Source: Coxiella-like endosymbiont
Lineage (GTDB): Bacteria > Pseudomonadota > Gammaproteobacteria > Coxiellales > Coxiellaceae
Length of the DNA: 64,000 nucleotides
Direction of reading: 5' to 3'
NCBI RefSeq assembly: GCF_024730665.1
Contig: NZ_CP084737.1
Coordinates: forward strand, 703,501 to 767,500
In this document: positions 43,813 to 54,258 of the stretch, piece by piece
How the letters are laid out: each line of letters begins with the position of its first letter
Position numbering within the stretch: position 1 is the first letter of the stretch
The notes under the pieces: model-generated
What the model was told of the DNA's origin: nothing
What the model saw: only the letters and a program-made list of their open reading frames with translations
The model's database searches: none
Made by a program: the position numbers and the translations under genes

Positions 43813-44900
43813 TTATTCCTTGCTCAATTCTGCCAATTGTTCTGCCTGCAGTTCGCGAATTAACGGCCCAATCACGGAGTCTAAATCTCCTGCCATCACT
43901 TCGTTTAACTGATAAATCGTCAAATTAATACGATGATCAGTTATTCGTCCTTGTGGGAAATTATAAGTGCGAATTCGTTCAGATCGATCTCCACTTCCCA
44001 CTAATACTTTTCGTTGTGCTGCTTGTCTCTGCTCTTGCTTCGTGCGTTCAGCATTTAAAAGCTTGGATTGTAATAAAGACATAGCCCGTGCTTTATTTTT
44101 GTGTTGTGAACGCTCATCCTGACATCCTACCACCATACCTGTCGGAAGGTGCGTAATACGCACAGCCGAATCGGTTCGGTTAACATGCTGCCCTCCTGCA
44201 CCAGAGGCACGATAAGTATCAATACGTAACTCTGCCAGATTAATTTTAATTTGGTCAATTTCTTGTACTTCAGGCATTACAGCTACGGTACATGCCGATG
44301 TATGAATACGTCCTTGTGATTCGGTTGCAGGCACACGTTGAACTCGATGCGCGCCCGACTCAAATTTTAATTGCGAATAAACTGCACCACCGGCTACCCG
44401 AGCAATAATCTCTTTAAAACCACCATACTCACTCTCATGGGAGGATACCACTGCTATGTGCCATCCCTTTTTTCCGCATATCGCACATACATTCGAAATA
44501 AATCACCCACAAAAATAGCTGCTTCACTTCCTCCAGTACCAGCACGAATTTCAAGAAAAACATTGCGCTCGTCATCAGGATCCTTAGGTATCAACAACAA
44601 TTTTAATTGATTTTCTAATTCATTTTTTTTAATAGTTAATCTGTCCAATTCTTCTTTTGCTAATTCTTTTAATTCAGCATCTTTTTCTGAAGCCATTGCT
44701 TTCGCAGCTTCGAGCGCTTTTTCATTTTGCTGAAATTCTCGAAAACATTGCACGATGGGCTCTAATTGCGCATATTCTTTACCTAATTCACAATAACGAT
44801 TGCGATCGCTCATGATGGTGAGATTGCCCAATAAACCACCAACCTCCGCGTACCGACTGGATAATGTATTTAATTTTTGAATTAAGGAATCTTTAATCAT
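43813..44900 (-). CDS. prfA: Peptide chain release factor 1, one frame break
   Basis: Recognises UAA and UAG and triggers peptide release. Rejoined it is 362 residues (E. coli 360). Includes the anticodon-like PAT tripeptide ([15 protein letters not shown]) and the catalytic GGQ ([17 protein letters not shown]), methylated by PrmC. One base is missing at T6 44468-44473; repair reads [19 protein letters not shown]. Natural programmed frameshifting is known in prfB (RF2), not prfA, and the site here lacks the in-frame UGA context of prfB, so it does not explain the break. Confidence 0.95.
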
Positions 44901-45199
44901 AACTCAAATGATTCTTTAGCGGACAATAATAATGCTACACTGCATTCGTAAGTGACCTTTCGCAATTTCGCGATGCTGGTTAGTATGTATTTTACATGTT
45001 ATTCTTGGAATCATGAGCAAGACAAGCAATAGCCGCTCGGGTCTTGAGTTCGCTAACTTAATAGCGGGCCTTTCCCTGGTTATAAACTACCTCTAACGCT
45101 CACGAAAAAAGGTCATCATACTCCAACTCTGTAACTCTAAGCTCAAAATATCACGAAGACAATATAAGAGCTATAAAATGATCATTGGATGACACCTTA

Positions 45200-45960
45200 G
45201 CGCAACACACTATTAAACCAGACACCTTTTTCCAATCAACGACATTCACTACTCCCATTGGATTAGTCGCATCCATATTCTCCATCTATACAGGAATCTC
45301 TCACGCATGTGAATCCGTCAGCATAGTAAATATCCGTTGACTGTTTGGCCATTTTACCGTTTGATTTAAAATGGATGCGAACAAACTAGTGCTACCGTAT
45401 CACCTGCACCAATCAATAATACCCGATCTAAATAAGACAAGAAAAATCCGCTAATCGCGCGCCACTACATAAAATCGAAATTTATTAGAAGCACAATATC
45501 CCTATTAATCCGCTACGTCTCACCAGCAAAAATTAAATGTTTTTCATATATAAATCTCCTATCAACAAGACAACGATAAACCTATCTCAACTGACCAAAA
45601 ATTTACGGCTCTCTTAAAAACCATTGAATCAAGCCCACTCATCACTCACTACGTGATAAAAATCTCTGTATACTTGAATATGTGAGAAAAAATGAAGAAA
45701 TCCCCGAATCTGCTACAAAATGCAGTTTCTCGGGTAGATGCATAGCTAATCAATAAAAACCCTAAAATTTCATTGATAGTGATATAGATTTTCGTACGAC
45801 CATAAGTCTGAGATAATAAATTATGCAAAGGTAAAGTTCTACTCTTATACTAAATATACTAGCTTTCATGAATATCCAACGGGGCTGATCTTTACCACAT
45901 ACCAACAATATTATAAGGGAAAACTCTCTTTCCTCTAGAAGGCTTTCTTTTACACACCGC
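45200..45960 (-). pseudogene. hemA: Glutamyl-tRNA reductase remnant
   Basis: Upstream of prfA, where hemA sits in gammaproteobacteria, the minus strand at 45383-45428 reads RVLLIGAGDTVALV, matching the NADPH-binding start of HemA (VLLIGAGETIELV type). Further 5', at 45622-45643, it reads SGLDSM, the conserved segment before the helical linker. Between and around these are many stops and shifts in all frames. The limits given are approximate. HemA makes glutamate-1-semialdehyde for haem, so this organism probably lost the C5 entry to haem. Confidence 0.6.
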
Positions 45961-46091
45961 ACCTTAGAAGAATGCCGCTCTCAGAAATGACAATCAGTTG
46001 AACCACCTATTTATTAGAACGAAGGGCCTTGGTTTTTATTCTTCATAAATGGTAAGTGATGATGCTAAACTAAAGGGGAAGGAGAATTTTA

Positions 46092-46193
46092 ATGAAAAAT
46101 GACGAAATACCAAAGGGAAGTAATGATATCTTTTCTCTCCTTAGACGCGGAATTGTACGAAACTATAAAGCACTGCCAATGGTAAAATTATGA
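46092..46193 (+). CDS. Possible 33-residue small protein
   Basis: A strong AAGGAG seven bases before ATG 46092 opens a short frame MKNDEIPKGSNDIFSLLRRG... ending at 46193, where it overlaps the folB stop on the other strand. I do not recognise it. The ribosome-binding site is better than most here, but it may be the head of a lost gene. Confidence 0.3.
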   Translation: MKNDEIPKGSNDIFSLLRRGIVRNYKALPMVKL

Positions 46194-46544
46194 CATCCGC
46201 ATTCGCTCAACAATAACTCCAGCCCCCTGTGCATCATCAAAAACGAAAAGCTTTGTGGCACTCAATTGCAACCACTGAATACCAAACCGATTCACTAAAA
46301 AATTCGCACATCGATCCGCTAAGGTTTCGATCAAATTAAACTGATGCTGATTTAAAAATTCGATGATACTTTCACGAACTCTAGCATAATCAATGGCGTG
46401 CCTCAGATCATCAGAAACAGCAGCACGCTCCGCATCCACACTGAAAGTGATATCAAGCGAAATTGTCTGTGCCGCTATTTTCTCATGAGGCAAAATTCCT
46501 ACCCAGGCCAGCACCTTAAGATTGCGGATGAAAAGCTTATCCAC
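46188..46544 (-). CDS. folB: Dihydroneopterin aldolase
   Basis: Converts 7,8-dihydroneopterin to 6-hydroxymethyl-dihydropterin in folate synthesis. About 118 residues from the GTG at 46544 ([22 protein letters not shown]), which overlaps the dksA stop by 8 bp; a longer frame to 46571 would run inside dksA. Conserved segments: glutamate-containing [35 protein letters not shown]. Intact. Coupled to dksA, an unusual pairing. Confidence 0.93.
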   Translation of the reverse strand: MDKLFIRNLKVLAWVGILPHEKIAAQTISLDITFSVDAERAAVSDDLRHAIDYARVRESIIEFLNQHQFNLIETLADRCANFLVNRFGIQWLQLSATKLFVFDDAQGAGVIVERMRMS

Positions 46545-46980
46545 CAGACTGCTTCTCTCGGATTTCTTCAAAAGTCTTGCAGTCGATGCATTTAGTTGCT
46601 GTAGGACGCGCCTCTAATCGACGAATACCAATCTCAGCACCACAATCCTCACAATAACCATACTCTTTTTCATCGATAGCATCCAAAGCTTGCTCAATTT
46701 TCTTAATCAGCTTGCGCTCACGATCCCTTGTGCGCAATTCTAAATTAAAACCCTGTTCTTGACCAGCGCGGTCCAAGGGATCTGCGTAAGCATTCGCTTC
46801 CTCTTTTAAATAAATCACTGTAGAATCTACTTCTTCCATTAACTGCTTTTTCCAGTTAAATAAAATTTTCTGGAAATGCTTCAATTGTTTATCATTCATA
46901 TATTCTTCGCCCTTTTTAAGCTTATAAGATGCAACCCCAAGTACCGCCGTTTTTGTCTTTAATACTTTTGGTACCGCCAT
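46537..46980 (-). CDS. dksA: RNA polymerase-binding transcription factor DksA
   Basis: Coiled-coil protein that enters the RNA polymerase secondary channel and, with ppGpp, tunes rRNA and stress promoters. 147 residues from ATG 46980, chosen because a textbook TAAGGAGGT lies six bases upstream. It has the coiled coil with the acidic tip ([12 protein letters not shown]), and a zinc finger CEDC...CIDC with the usual spacing. Intact. Its survival suggests some growth-rate control remains in this organism. Confidence 0.96.
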   Translation of the reverse strand: MAVPKVLKTKTAVLGVASYKLKKGEEYMNDKQLKHFQKILFNWKKQLMEEVDSTVIYLKEEANAYADPLDRAGQEQGFNLELRTRDRERKLIKKIEQALDAIDEKEYGYCEDCGAEIGIRRLEARPTATKCIDCKTFEEIREKQSGG

Positions 46981-47133
46981 CTCCACCTCCTTAAAGCCTC
47001 AACGTGGCTAGTTAAAACTCACACATTCTATAATCAAACTATAAAACTCGCAAAGGCAAAAGCGCTCAAAAAAACACACTAAATTAAGTAGAGGTTCAAG
47101 ATTTATTTAGTTAACGATTAAGGATAGACAGCT

Positions 47134-47964
47134 CTAATCCAGCCACTCGCCATCAAAAACCTTCGCTGCGGGACCTGTCATTATTACGGGAGTTTGTGGT
47201 CCCTGCCAATCGATGGTTAAACTCCCTCCGGGCTGGCTCACCATAACTCGTTCCTGCAACAAACCTAGACGGCGCCCTACAGACACGGCAGCACAAGCAC
47301 CACTACCACAAGCCAAAGTTTCACCAACTCCTCGTTCGTAAACACGTAACCGAATAGTTTGCGGATCAACGACTTGCATGAATCCAATATTTGCTCCATC
47401 AGGAAAACGCTCATGAGTACTTAAACAGGCTCCAAGAATTGATGCTTGCTTGGTATCAATATGCTTCACGGGGATTATCGCATGAGGATTTCCGATGTTA
47501 ACCACACCCAGTGTTATAACTTGATCCTTTACCTCAACTTCATAAATGTTTGCTGTTTGCGCTGTAATAAAAGGGACATCCCGCGGATCAAACTGCGGGA
47601 TTCCTATTTTCACGGACACCTTATCATCAGGTTGAATTTTTAATTCTAATACATCGTTAATTGTAGAAATAAGAAGCTCATTATGATTGCTAAGTTTTTG
47701 TGAGCGAATAAATCCTGCAATACAGCGAGCACCATTTCCGCACTGCCCTACTTCGCTTCCATCAGCATTAAAGATGCGAAAATGAAAATGGACAGCATTA
47801 TTTTTAGGGTGTTCAATTACTAGTAATTGATCGAATCCCACACCTAAACGCCGATTGGCCATTTTTTGAATTTGCGAAGTCGTTAATGCAAACGGTCGCT
47901 TTGTAGCATCAATTACCACAAAGTCATTACCCAAAGCATGCATTTTTGTGAATTTAATTTTCAT
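47134..47964 (-). CDS. dapF: Diaminopimelate epimerase
   Basis: Converts LL- to meso-diaminopimelate for lysine and peptidoglycan. 276 residues, intact. The two catalytic cysteines are Cys75 in GQCGNGARC and Cys219 in LACGSGAC, placed as in E. coli (73 and 217). MHALGNDFVVID at the start is typical. Single gene, divergent from the esterase gene across the 394-bp spacer with the 36-bp inverted repeat. Confidence 0.97.
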   Translation of the reverse strand: MKIKFTKMHALGNDFVVIDATKRPFALTTSQIQKMANRRLGVGFDQLLVIEHPKNNAVHFHFRIFNADGSEVGQCGNGARCIAGFIRSQKLSNHNELLISTINDVLELKIQPDDKVSVKIGIPQFDPRDVPFITAQTANIYEVEVKDQVITLGVVNIGNPHAIIPVKHIDTKQASILGACLSTHERFPDGANIGFMQVVDPQTIRLRVYERGVGETLACGSGACAAVSVGRRLGLLQERVMVSQPGGSLTIDWQGPQTPVIMTGPAAKVFDGEWLD

Positions 47965-48106
47965 TTTATATCAACTGTGGTTTGCATGGATTTTTTGGTA
48001 AATATAAAGGCCCTCTGGCCCCACAACTAATCAGAATAAAACTGAAGCTTATGCCTATCATTATTAGTGATATAGCTCTCCATTTTCTACCGTTATGTTG
48101 CTTTTT

Positions 48107-48195
48107 CCTCCGTTCTCCAGTGGCTTAACCCACAGCATCCAAGCTACAATGTTCTTTTGTTGGATGCTGTGGGTTAAGCCACTGGAGAACGGAGG
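48107..48195. repeat. Perfect inverted repeat, 36-bp arms, 17-nt loop
   Basis: Arms 48107-48142 and 48160-48195 are exact reverse complements, the longest such structure in the window. It sits between the divergent dapF and esterase genes, so it cannot be the terminator of either. The arms contain GGCTTAACCCACAGCATCC. A 67-codon open stretch across it exists only because the repeat lacks stops. Confidence 0.9.
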
Positions 48196-48358
48196 GAAAT
48201 CAGGGAAATCGTAGAATGACGATAAACCATAAAACAACAGATTTTTTAAGAGAAGAAACGCTTTCATAATCGAATGCTATCACGACGATAGATTTTACCA
48301 CATATCGATAAAGTTGATAAAAAAATCTAAGATACGCTCGGAGATGATATATTAACAG

Positions 48359-49033
48359 ATGGCTATGAACAAATCTTTAGAAAAAATTACCATTCTACCA
48401 ATTAGAACAGCCGTGGGCAGCGTTATTTGGCTACATGGACTGGGCGCCGATGGACATGATTTTGCGGGTATTATCCAACAGCTGAATTTGCCACAAGATC
48501 TTCATTTGCGTTTTATATTCCCCCACGCACCTTTAAGGACAATTACCATCAACGCCCAGATGAGGATGCGCGCTTGGTATGATATTTATAGTCTTGAATA
48601 TTTAAGCCATGAAGATGAGATCGGTATTGCTCACACACAGCAATCAATTAATAAATTGATCGAACAAGAGATTATAGCAGGTATTCCCGCCGAGAATATC
48701 ATTCTAGCGGGATTTTCTCAAGGCGGCGCAATAGCTTTGTATGTGGGATTGCGTTATTCCAAACTACTGAAGGGTATTCTGGCTTTATCGACTTACCTTC
48801 CCCTCGCTGACAAGCTTCCTAAAGAAGCCAACAAGGCTAATCAGGATGTTTCCATTTTTATGGCACATGGCAACGCTGATCTGGTTTTACCATTTATGCG
48901 TGGATACCAAACTTTTCAACGTTTAAAACACTTAAATTATTCGATTGAATGGCATACCTATCCTATGGGGCATCAGGTTTCCCTTGAAGAAATTAAAACC
49001 ATCAGGAAATGGTTAACAAACCGTTTTTCTTAA
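48359..49033 (+). CDS. Alpha/beta-hydrolase carboxylesterase (EstB type)
   Basis: Serine esterase of the phospholipase/carboxylesterase family with broad short-acyl activity. 224 residues, intact. Oxyanion region VIWLHGLGADGHDF, nucleophile Ser120 in AGFSQGGAIAL, Asp174 in AHGNADLVLP, His205 in PMGHQVS: a complete triad. No signal peptide, so cytoplasmic. Starts ATG 48359 or the ATG at 48365. Stand-alone gene. Confidence 0.93.
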   Translation: MAMNKSLEKITILPIRTAVGSVIWLHGLGADGHDFAGIIQQLNLPQDLHLRFIFPHAPLRTITINAQMRMRAWYDIYSLEYLSHEDEIGIAHTQQSINKLIEQEIIAGIPAENIILAGFSQGGAIALYVGLRYSKLLKGILALSTYLPLADKLPKEANKANQDVSIFMAHGNADLVLPFMRGYQTFQRLKHLNYSIEWHTYPMGHQVSLEEIKTIRKWLTNRFS

Positions 49034-50517
49034 AACTAAAAATCCTTATGTAATTCACCTATCACCTTTCCATAATAGATTTAAATTAATAAAGATGAGG
49101 AATGAAATTTGGCAATGTTGAACCACATCAAGCTTACCATGACTAACTCTCTACCTTCAGATGTTAATATCAACCATTACTGGTGTAGGTAATACGGATT
49201 TTTAAAATTAAGTGCACATTGTTATCAGATTCAAAAAATGTTCTACCAAAGAAAAATTGCCTCTCCCCGGTTACAAGCGATTGATCTCTGTGATAGGAAT
49301 AATGAAATATTAGCTTTATAGCGCTTGCCATCGCCTACGGAATAATCTATAACTCATTTTGCATGATTTTTCATACTACCTCTCTGAACACCAATACTCC
49401 TCAATTCTCAACTGTGTTTAACTCAATTTTGAATTGTGTTCAATTAAATTCTTAAACCCAGCAGGATCATTAAGGGCTTTTGGGATAGTATCTAATAGTT
49501 TTATCATGAGCTAGCACCGCAGTGGGTTATATCACAGTTTTCATTAATGCTTGATCCATTTTTAGTCACAGCTTTAGTTCTCCAATTCAGGATACCACTT
49601 ATAAATCTCTTCCAAACAACCAATTACCCGTGGAATATATTATAAATACATGAACTTTTGTCACATTCTTTAATTGAGGAAAAGAAAGATACATTTTAAA
49701 TGTCGTTACAACCAGAACCCAATCAAACCAACACAGAAATTATTACTTGCGCCTCTTTCAGCACACCTGACCCCACGCGCACCTGATGATGATAATAAAA
49801 CCCTATGTTTCTATCCTTTCTTGGCTAATCAATAAAAAAACCCTATAACAACAGAAGATGTAACTTACAGACCCTAACACGATACCTTAAAACATAACAC
49901 AGTTTAGAACATTAACCATCATCAAACCAGGAAAATGAGATAGATAATGCATGCAAACTTGTAGCTATGATTAAAAGCTATTACTAAATCATAAAACAAA
50001 GATATTCTTCGACAATAAACTCCGATATAAACGGCTATAATTAATAGCCTTCATTTACGTGGATAAACAATAAATCGTTAAAAGCGTGTCAATAATCCTA
50101 CGCCGTATTTTCCTGAACGCATCAACAACATAAACGATCGCTAAAATCCGTTAAAAACAAAATCGCATTTTTCTTGTAAGTCTTGTAAGAGATAAACGAT
50201 AGGAACCTTTTAATTCAGCTGATAAAGCGTTTTATGATAGCAATATAAGTGAATCTTATGAGACTCCCACAGGCCCCTAGCCGGCAATAGGGCACGAGCC
50301 ATGATTAATGTATGCGACACACACCAAAACGAGATGCAAGCTTGCATCACTCTGTACCCCTGCAGAAAAAAGAGAGAGCTTATAGGCATTACTCTCGCTC
50401 ACCTAGCCACTGTTGCTCACTGTAAAACGCTTTAAAACATTCGCCTTGCACGTTTTATTACATCGAGGTTACTATTTCTAAACAGTGCTATTCATAACTT
50501 AGAAAGAAATTCCAACA
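49034..50517. other. Decayed tract upstream of lptD
   Basis: 1.5 kb, AT-rich, with stops in every frame. I find no residual motif I can name. The lptD promoter must lie near its right end. Confidence 0.5.
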
Positions 50518-53142
50518 GTGAAGCTGAAAAAATCATTTTTTTATATTGTCTCATCTCTATATTACCTTTTTTCAGCAAGTTAGCGTCGCTGTGACAACCA
50601 GCCTCATTAAAACCACTAAAACAACAGAGTGGAAACAGTACACATTGACGAAAGGAACGCTACCCAAATTCGGGTCTCATCAGCGTTACCAACAACATAT
50701 TGCAGATATTCTCGGATGGGTATCCACCACAGACCATCCACATCTCCTTTGCTCAGGTTATTTCAAAGAACCATCCATCCTCAGCGAATTTCCGCATCTG
50801 GCATTTATTAAAAAAAATCGACGATTATCACCGCTGCAGGCCCTTCTATTGTAACTGCCCACGGCGTTTCAATTTTACGAGAGGTTATCATCACTCAGTC
50901 AGGACGAATCGTCAAAGCAGATACAGCTTATATTTATCGCGATACTAAAAGCGGTCAGATCGCTAAAATTATTCTTGTAGGTCATATCCACTTACATGAA
51001 GCAGGAAAATTGATTATTGCAGATCATGGAATACTCATACTTTTTCCTAAGACGGCGATTCTAACGAACGCAGCTTATCGCGTTTACAACGATATGTCTT
51101 TTATCCATAAATTTGACTATTCATTCAACGGCTGGGGTGTCGCGAAACACGCTACTCGCAACAAGTCCGGTGTGATTACTTTAAGACATGCGACCTACAG
51201 CACCTGCGATCCTACTCATCCCGCCTGGTGGATGAACGCGTCGACCATCATTTTAGACAAACAAACTCATCGAGGCAAAGCCTATAATACGTTGATTCGT
51301 TTCGAGGGAGTGCCGATTCTTTATTTTCCTTATTACAACTTTCCTATTGACCATCGCAGAAAAACCGGTTTTTTAACCCCTAAATTAGGTTATAGCAGTT
51401 ATTCTGGCAGAACTTTTTCACTACCTTTTTACTGGAATATGGCGCCCAATTATGATTTAACGTTAACCTTTGAAATCATGACTCAACGCGGACTCAACAT
51501 GGGCGCGCTACTTCGTTTTTTAAGTGAACGCAGTAAAGGAAGTATCTATCTAAACTACTTGCCGAATGACATAGAATTTCAAAAATTTCGTGAAGATACT
51601 ATCAGTAAACATCTTCCTATTTTATCAAACAATCTTCTCATCGTTCCTTACGTTAACCAACTACAAAGAGCGAAGAACCAACGCGGTTTTTTAGCCATGG
51701 ATGATACTATTTTATTCAATTCCGAGTGGTCATCCCATGTTATTTTAAACTATGTAACCGATCCCTATTATTTTCAAGATTTAGGCTGGCAGCTAGGTAT
51801 CGACAGCGCAGCTAATCAACTTTTAAATAAAATTGATCTACAGTACAGTGGATTACACTCGCAATTTAATGTGCTTTTACAAGCTTATCAAACACTTCAT
51901 TTAATTGCACAATCTGACAATCCCCCATTCGACCAGTATTTACGATTACCTGATTTTAATATGAAGGGTTATTATCCCGACATTGTTCATGACATGGATT
52001 TTAATTTCAACATCGAAATAGTTAATTTTAAATATAGAAGTGACTTCACTCCAAAGCATCCTATTGGGCAACGTTTTCATATGCGCTCTGGTGTGAGTTT
52101 TCCTATTTATTTTGCTTTAGGCCATTTTATCCCGCAAATTTGGTGGGATGCTATTGGTTACAATCTCACCCATCTTCAACCGGGACAACTTCACACAGCC
52201 AGTCGAGTATTACCAATTTTTGATATCGATTCTCGGCTATATTTTAATAATTATCTAAAAATTGGAAGTCACTCATTTATTCAAACTTTAGAACCACGTT
52301 TCTTTTATTTATATGTTCCTTATCAAAACCAAGAGAGATTACCTAATTTTGATACTGTTTTGCTGCCCTTTTCTTTTGAACAACTATTTGCTGTCAATCA
52401 ATATACTGGCGACGACCGGATTCAAAATGCTAATCAAGTCACTTTCACACTGACTTCAAATTTGCTAGATACAAACAGCGGTGATGCCATACTGAGTGCT
52501 AATACTGGTTTTATTTATTACATTAAAAATCAGCGCGTCTGTCTCGATAAATGCTGCACGTTGCCAAAAAAATACTATTTTTCTGATATTGTTGCCAAGC
52601 TTGTATTTCGTCCAATTCTTCACTGGTCATTATCAGGAAGCCTAGCGTGGGATCCTTACTTAGGAAAAACGAATAATACCTCTGTTACTCTGACTTATCA
52701 AAATTGGGGAAAATATATCGGCGTAAGTTACGTTTTTGTCGGACAAAAGCGTAACTATATCACCCTAACCCCAGCAATCCCCCAAGGTAATCTCTTCAAA
52801 CAAAATATTGGCCAATTTATATTTTCCGCGGCATGGTCTGTTTTCAAGAGATGGAACACCACTAGCTACTGGAACTATAATATTGGTCAAGACCATATCG
52901 ACAACTATTCAATTGGTGTACAATACGATACGTGTTGTTGGGCGTTGAGTTTTATAACGCAGCGTTCTTATATAGGCTCGAGGTTAGGTATCAAAAGCAA
53001 TCTCCAAAATGTTTACGATACTAACTGTTTTATTCAGTTTCGGTTGAAGGGGTTAGGCGATTTTGGCGCGTCTTCTATCTCAAGCAGTGGCATATACAAT
53101 ATGATCAACAATAGGCCTTTTCGATTACGCGAGGCAGGGTAA
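50518..53142 (+). CDS. lptD: LPS-assembly outer-membrane protein LptD, frame interrupted
   Basis: Beta-barrel that, with LptE, inserts LPS into the outer leaflet. About 875 residues. The N-terminal OstA-like domain reads VTAHGVSILREVIITQSGRI, KADTAYIYRD; the barrel domain begins CDPTHPAWW and runs to LRGLGD-like LKGLGDFGASS near the end. One base is missing at A8 50810-50817. The extreme 5' end is unclear: GTG 50518 opens a good signal peptide (VKLKKSFFYIVSSLYYLF) that is out of frame with the rest by one surplus base around T6 50567-50572. A short frame could otherwise begin at TTG 50546. Followed by surA after 3 bp. Confidence 0.9.
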
Positions 53143-53145
53143 TAT

Positions 53146-54102
53146 ATGTTGAAAAAAATAGTAAGTTTCATCGTCATCCTATTTACTATAGGATATACCT
53201 TTACGCAGTCCGCCTTATCTACAGCACTTACTATCACTCCTGAGCAATCGCTAAATCAAATTGTAGCAGTTGTAAATGATGAAATTATCACACAAAGTGA
53301 ATTTACTCATGCAGCGAGTATTGCAAAACAACAGTTCGCGCAAGAGCACATTGCTCTACCGAATGAGCAAACATTTAAACGGCAAGTGCTTGATCAACTA
53401 ATTTATCAGGCATTACAATTACAATTAGCAAAACGGAGTAACATTAAGGTCACTAATAAAGAGGTCAACGCGGCTATTGCGCACATTGCTGCGCAAAATC
53501 ATTTTTCGAGAACAATTCTTCAACGAAAATTGGCCCAAGAAGGAATTGCTTACAAACAATTCCGCGATCAATTACAGGAGCAATTAACCATTTCAAAATT
53601 ACAACATCAAATTGTAGGTAATGATATTACCATTGATGAATCCGACATCTCAGCATTTAAAAAACAACATCAAAAGCAACTTGCTCCCACACAATATCAT
53701 ATCGCAACCATATTAATTCCTCTGTTTGATTCCAGCACTCAGGCTCAAATCAATCATGCCAGAGGAAAGGCTATGCTAGTTTTAAACAAGCTTCGTAGCG
53801 GGTCCAATTTTGAAACAGGCATGAAAATGCATCCTGGTAGCATTGACTTAGGTTGGCGCACCGCTGATAATTTACCACAAGTTTTTGCTAGCGCAATTAC
53901 TAAAATGAAACCAAACGAAATTGCAGGCCCTATCCAAGCACCTAACGGTTTTCATATTATCAAATTAATAGACAAAGAAGCGACAGGCAATGTTACTGAT
54001 CAACAAGTTCAACAAATCGTCTACCAACAAAAGCTTGAACAAGCGATACAAAAATGGTTACTGCAATTACGCCGTGCAGCTTACATACGTATTATGCAGT
54101 AA
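53146..54102 (+). CDS. surA: Periplasmic chaperone/PPIase SurA
   Basis: Chaperone for outer-membrane proteins, including LptD. 318 residues, intact, with an N-terminal signal peptide (LKKIVSFIVILFTIGYTF). It has a SurA N-domain (NQIVAVVNDEIITQSEF, LDQLIYQALQLQLAKR) and a single parvulin domain (about 180-280, ending GFHIIKLIDKE). E. coli SurA (428) has two parvulin domains; this one has lost one or comes from a one-domain lineage. Cotranscribed with its client lptD. Confidence 0.93.
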   Translation: MLKKIVSFIVILFTIGYTFTQSALSTALTITPEQSLNQIVAVVNDEIITQSEFTHAASIAKQQFAQEHIALPNEQTFKRQVLDQLIYQALQLQLAKRSNIKVTNKEVNAAIAHIAAQNHFSRTILQRKLAQEGIAYKQFRDQLQEQLTISKLQHQIVGNDITIDESDISAFKKQHQKQLAPTQYHIATILIPLFDSSTQAQINHARGKAMLVLNKLRSGSNFETGMKMHPGSIDLGWRTADNLPQVFASAITKMKPNEIAGPIQAPNGFHIIKLIDKEATGNVTDQQVQQIVYQQKLEQAIQKWLLQLRRAAYIRIMQ

Positions 54103-54108
54103 CGCATT

Positions 54109-54186
54109 ATTTTTTAAAATCGCGGGAAGAAATCCGGGATAAAAATGAATCACTAGCGTTAATTAAAGTCCCGCTTTTTAAAAAAT
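54109..54186 (+). terminator. Inverted repeat between surA and pdxA, terminator-like
   Basis: Segment 54109-54127 pairs with 54169-54186: GCGGGA with TCCCGC, extended by T/A runs, around a loop of about 41 nt. TTTTT follows the second arm. The long loop makes it a weak terminator; it may attenuate read-through into pdxA. Confidence 0.35.
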
Positions 54187-54258
54187 GATATAACGGTGGT
54201 GAGAATGAGAGGCGTAGGTTAAACTGCGCTATCGCAATGACTTCGTCTTGACCTTGCA

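Noticed and set aside
44460-44480. Programmed release-factor frameshift
   Set aside because: That autoregulation belongs to prfB and needs an in-frame UGA after a Shine-Dalgarno-like sequence; this gene is prfA and the site is just an A run on the coding strand.
48064-48267. 67-codon minus-strand ORF
   Set aside because: It exists only because the 36-bp inverted repeat lacks stops; the translation shows no protein character.
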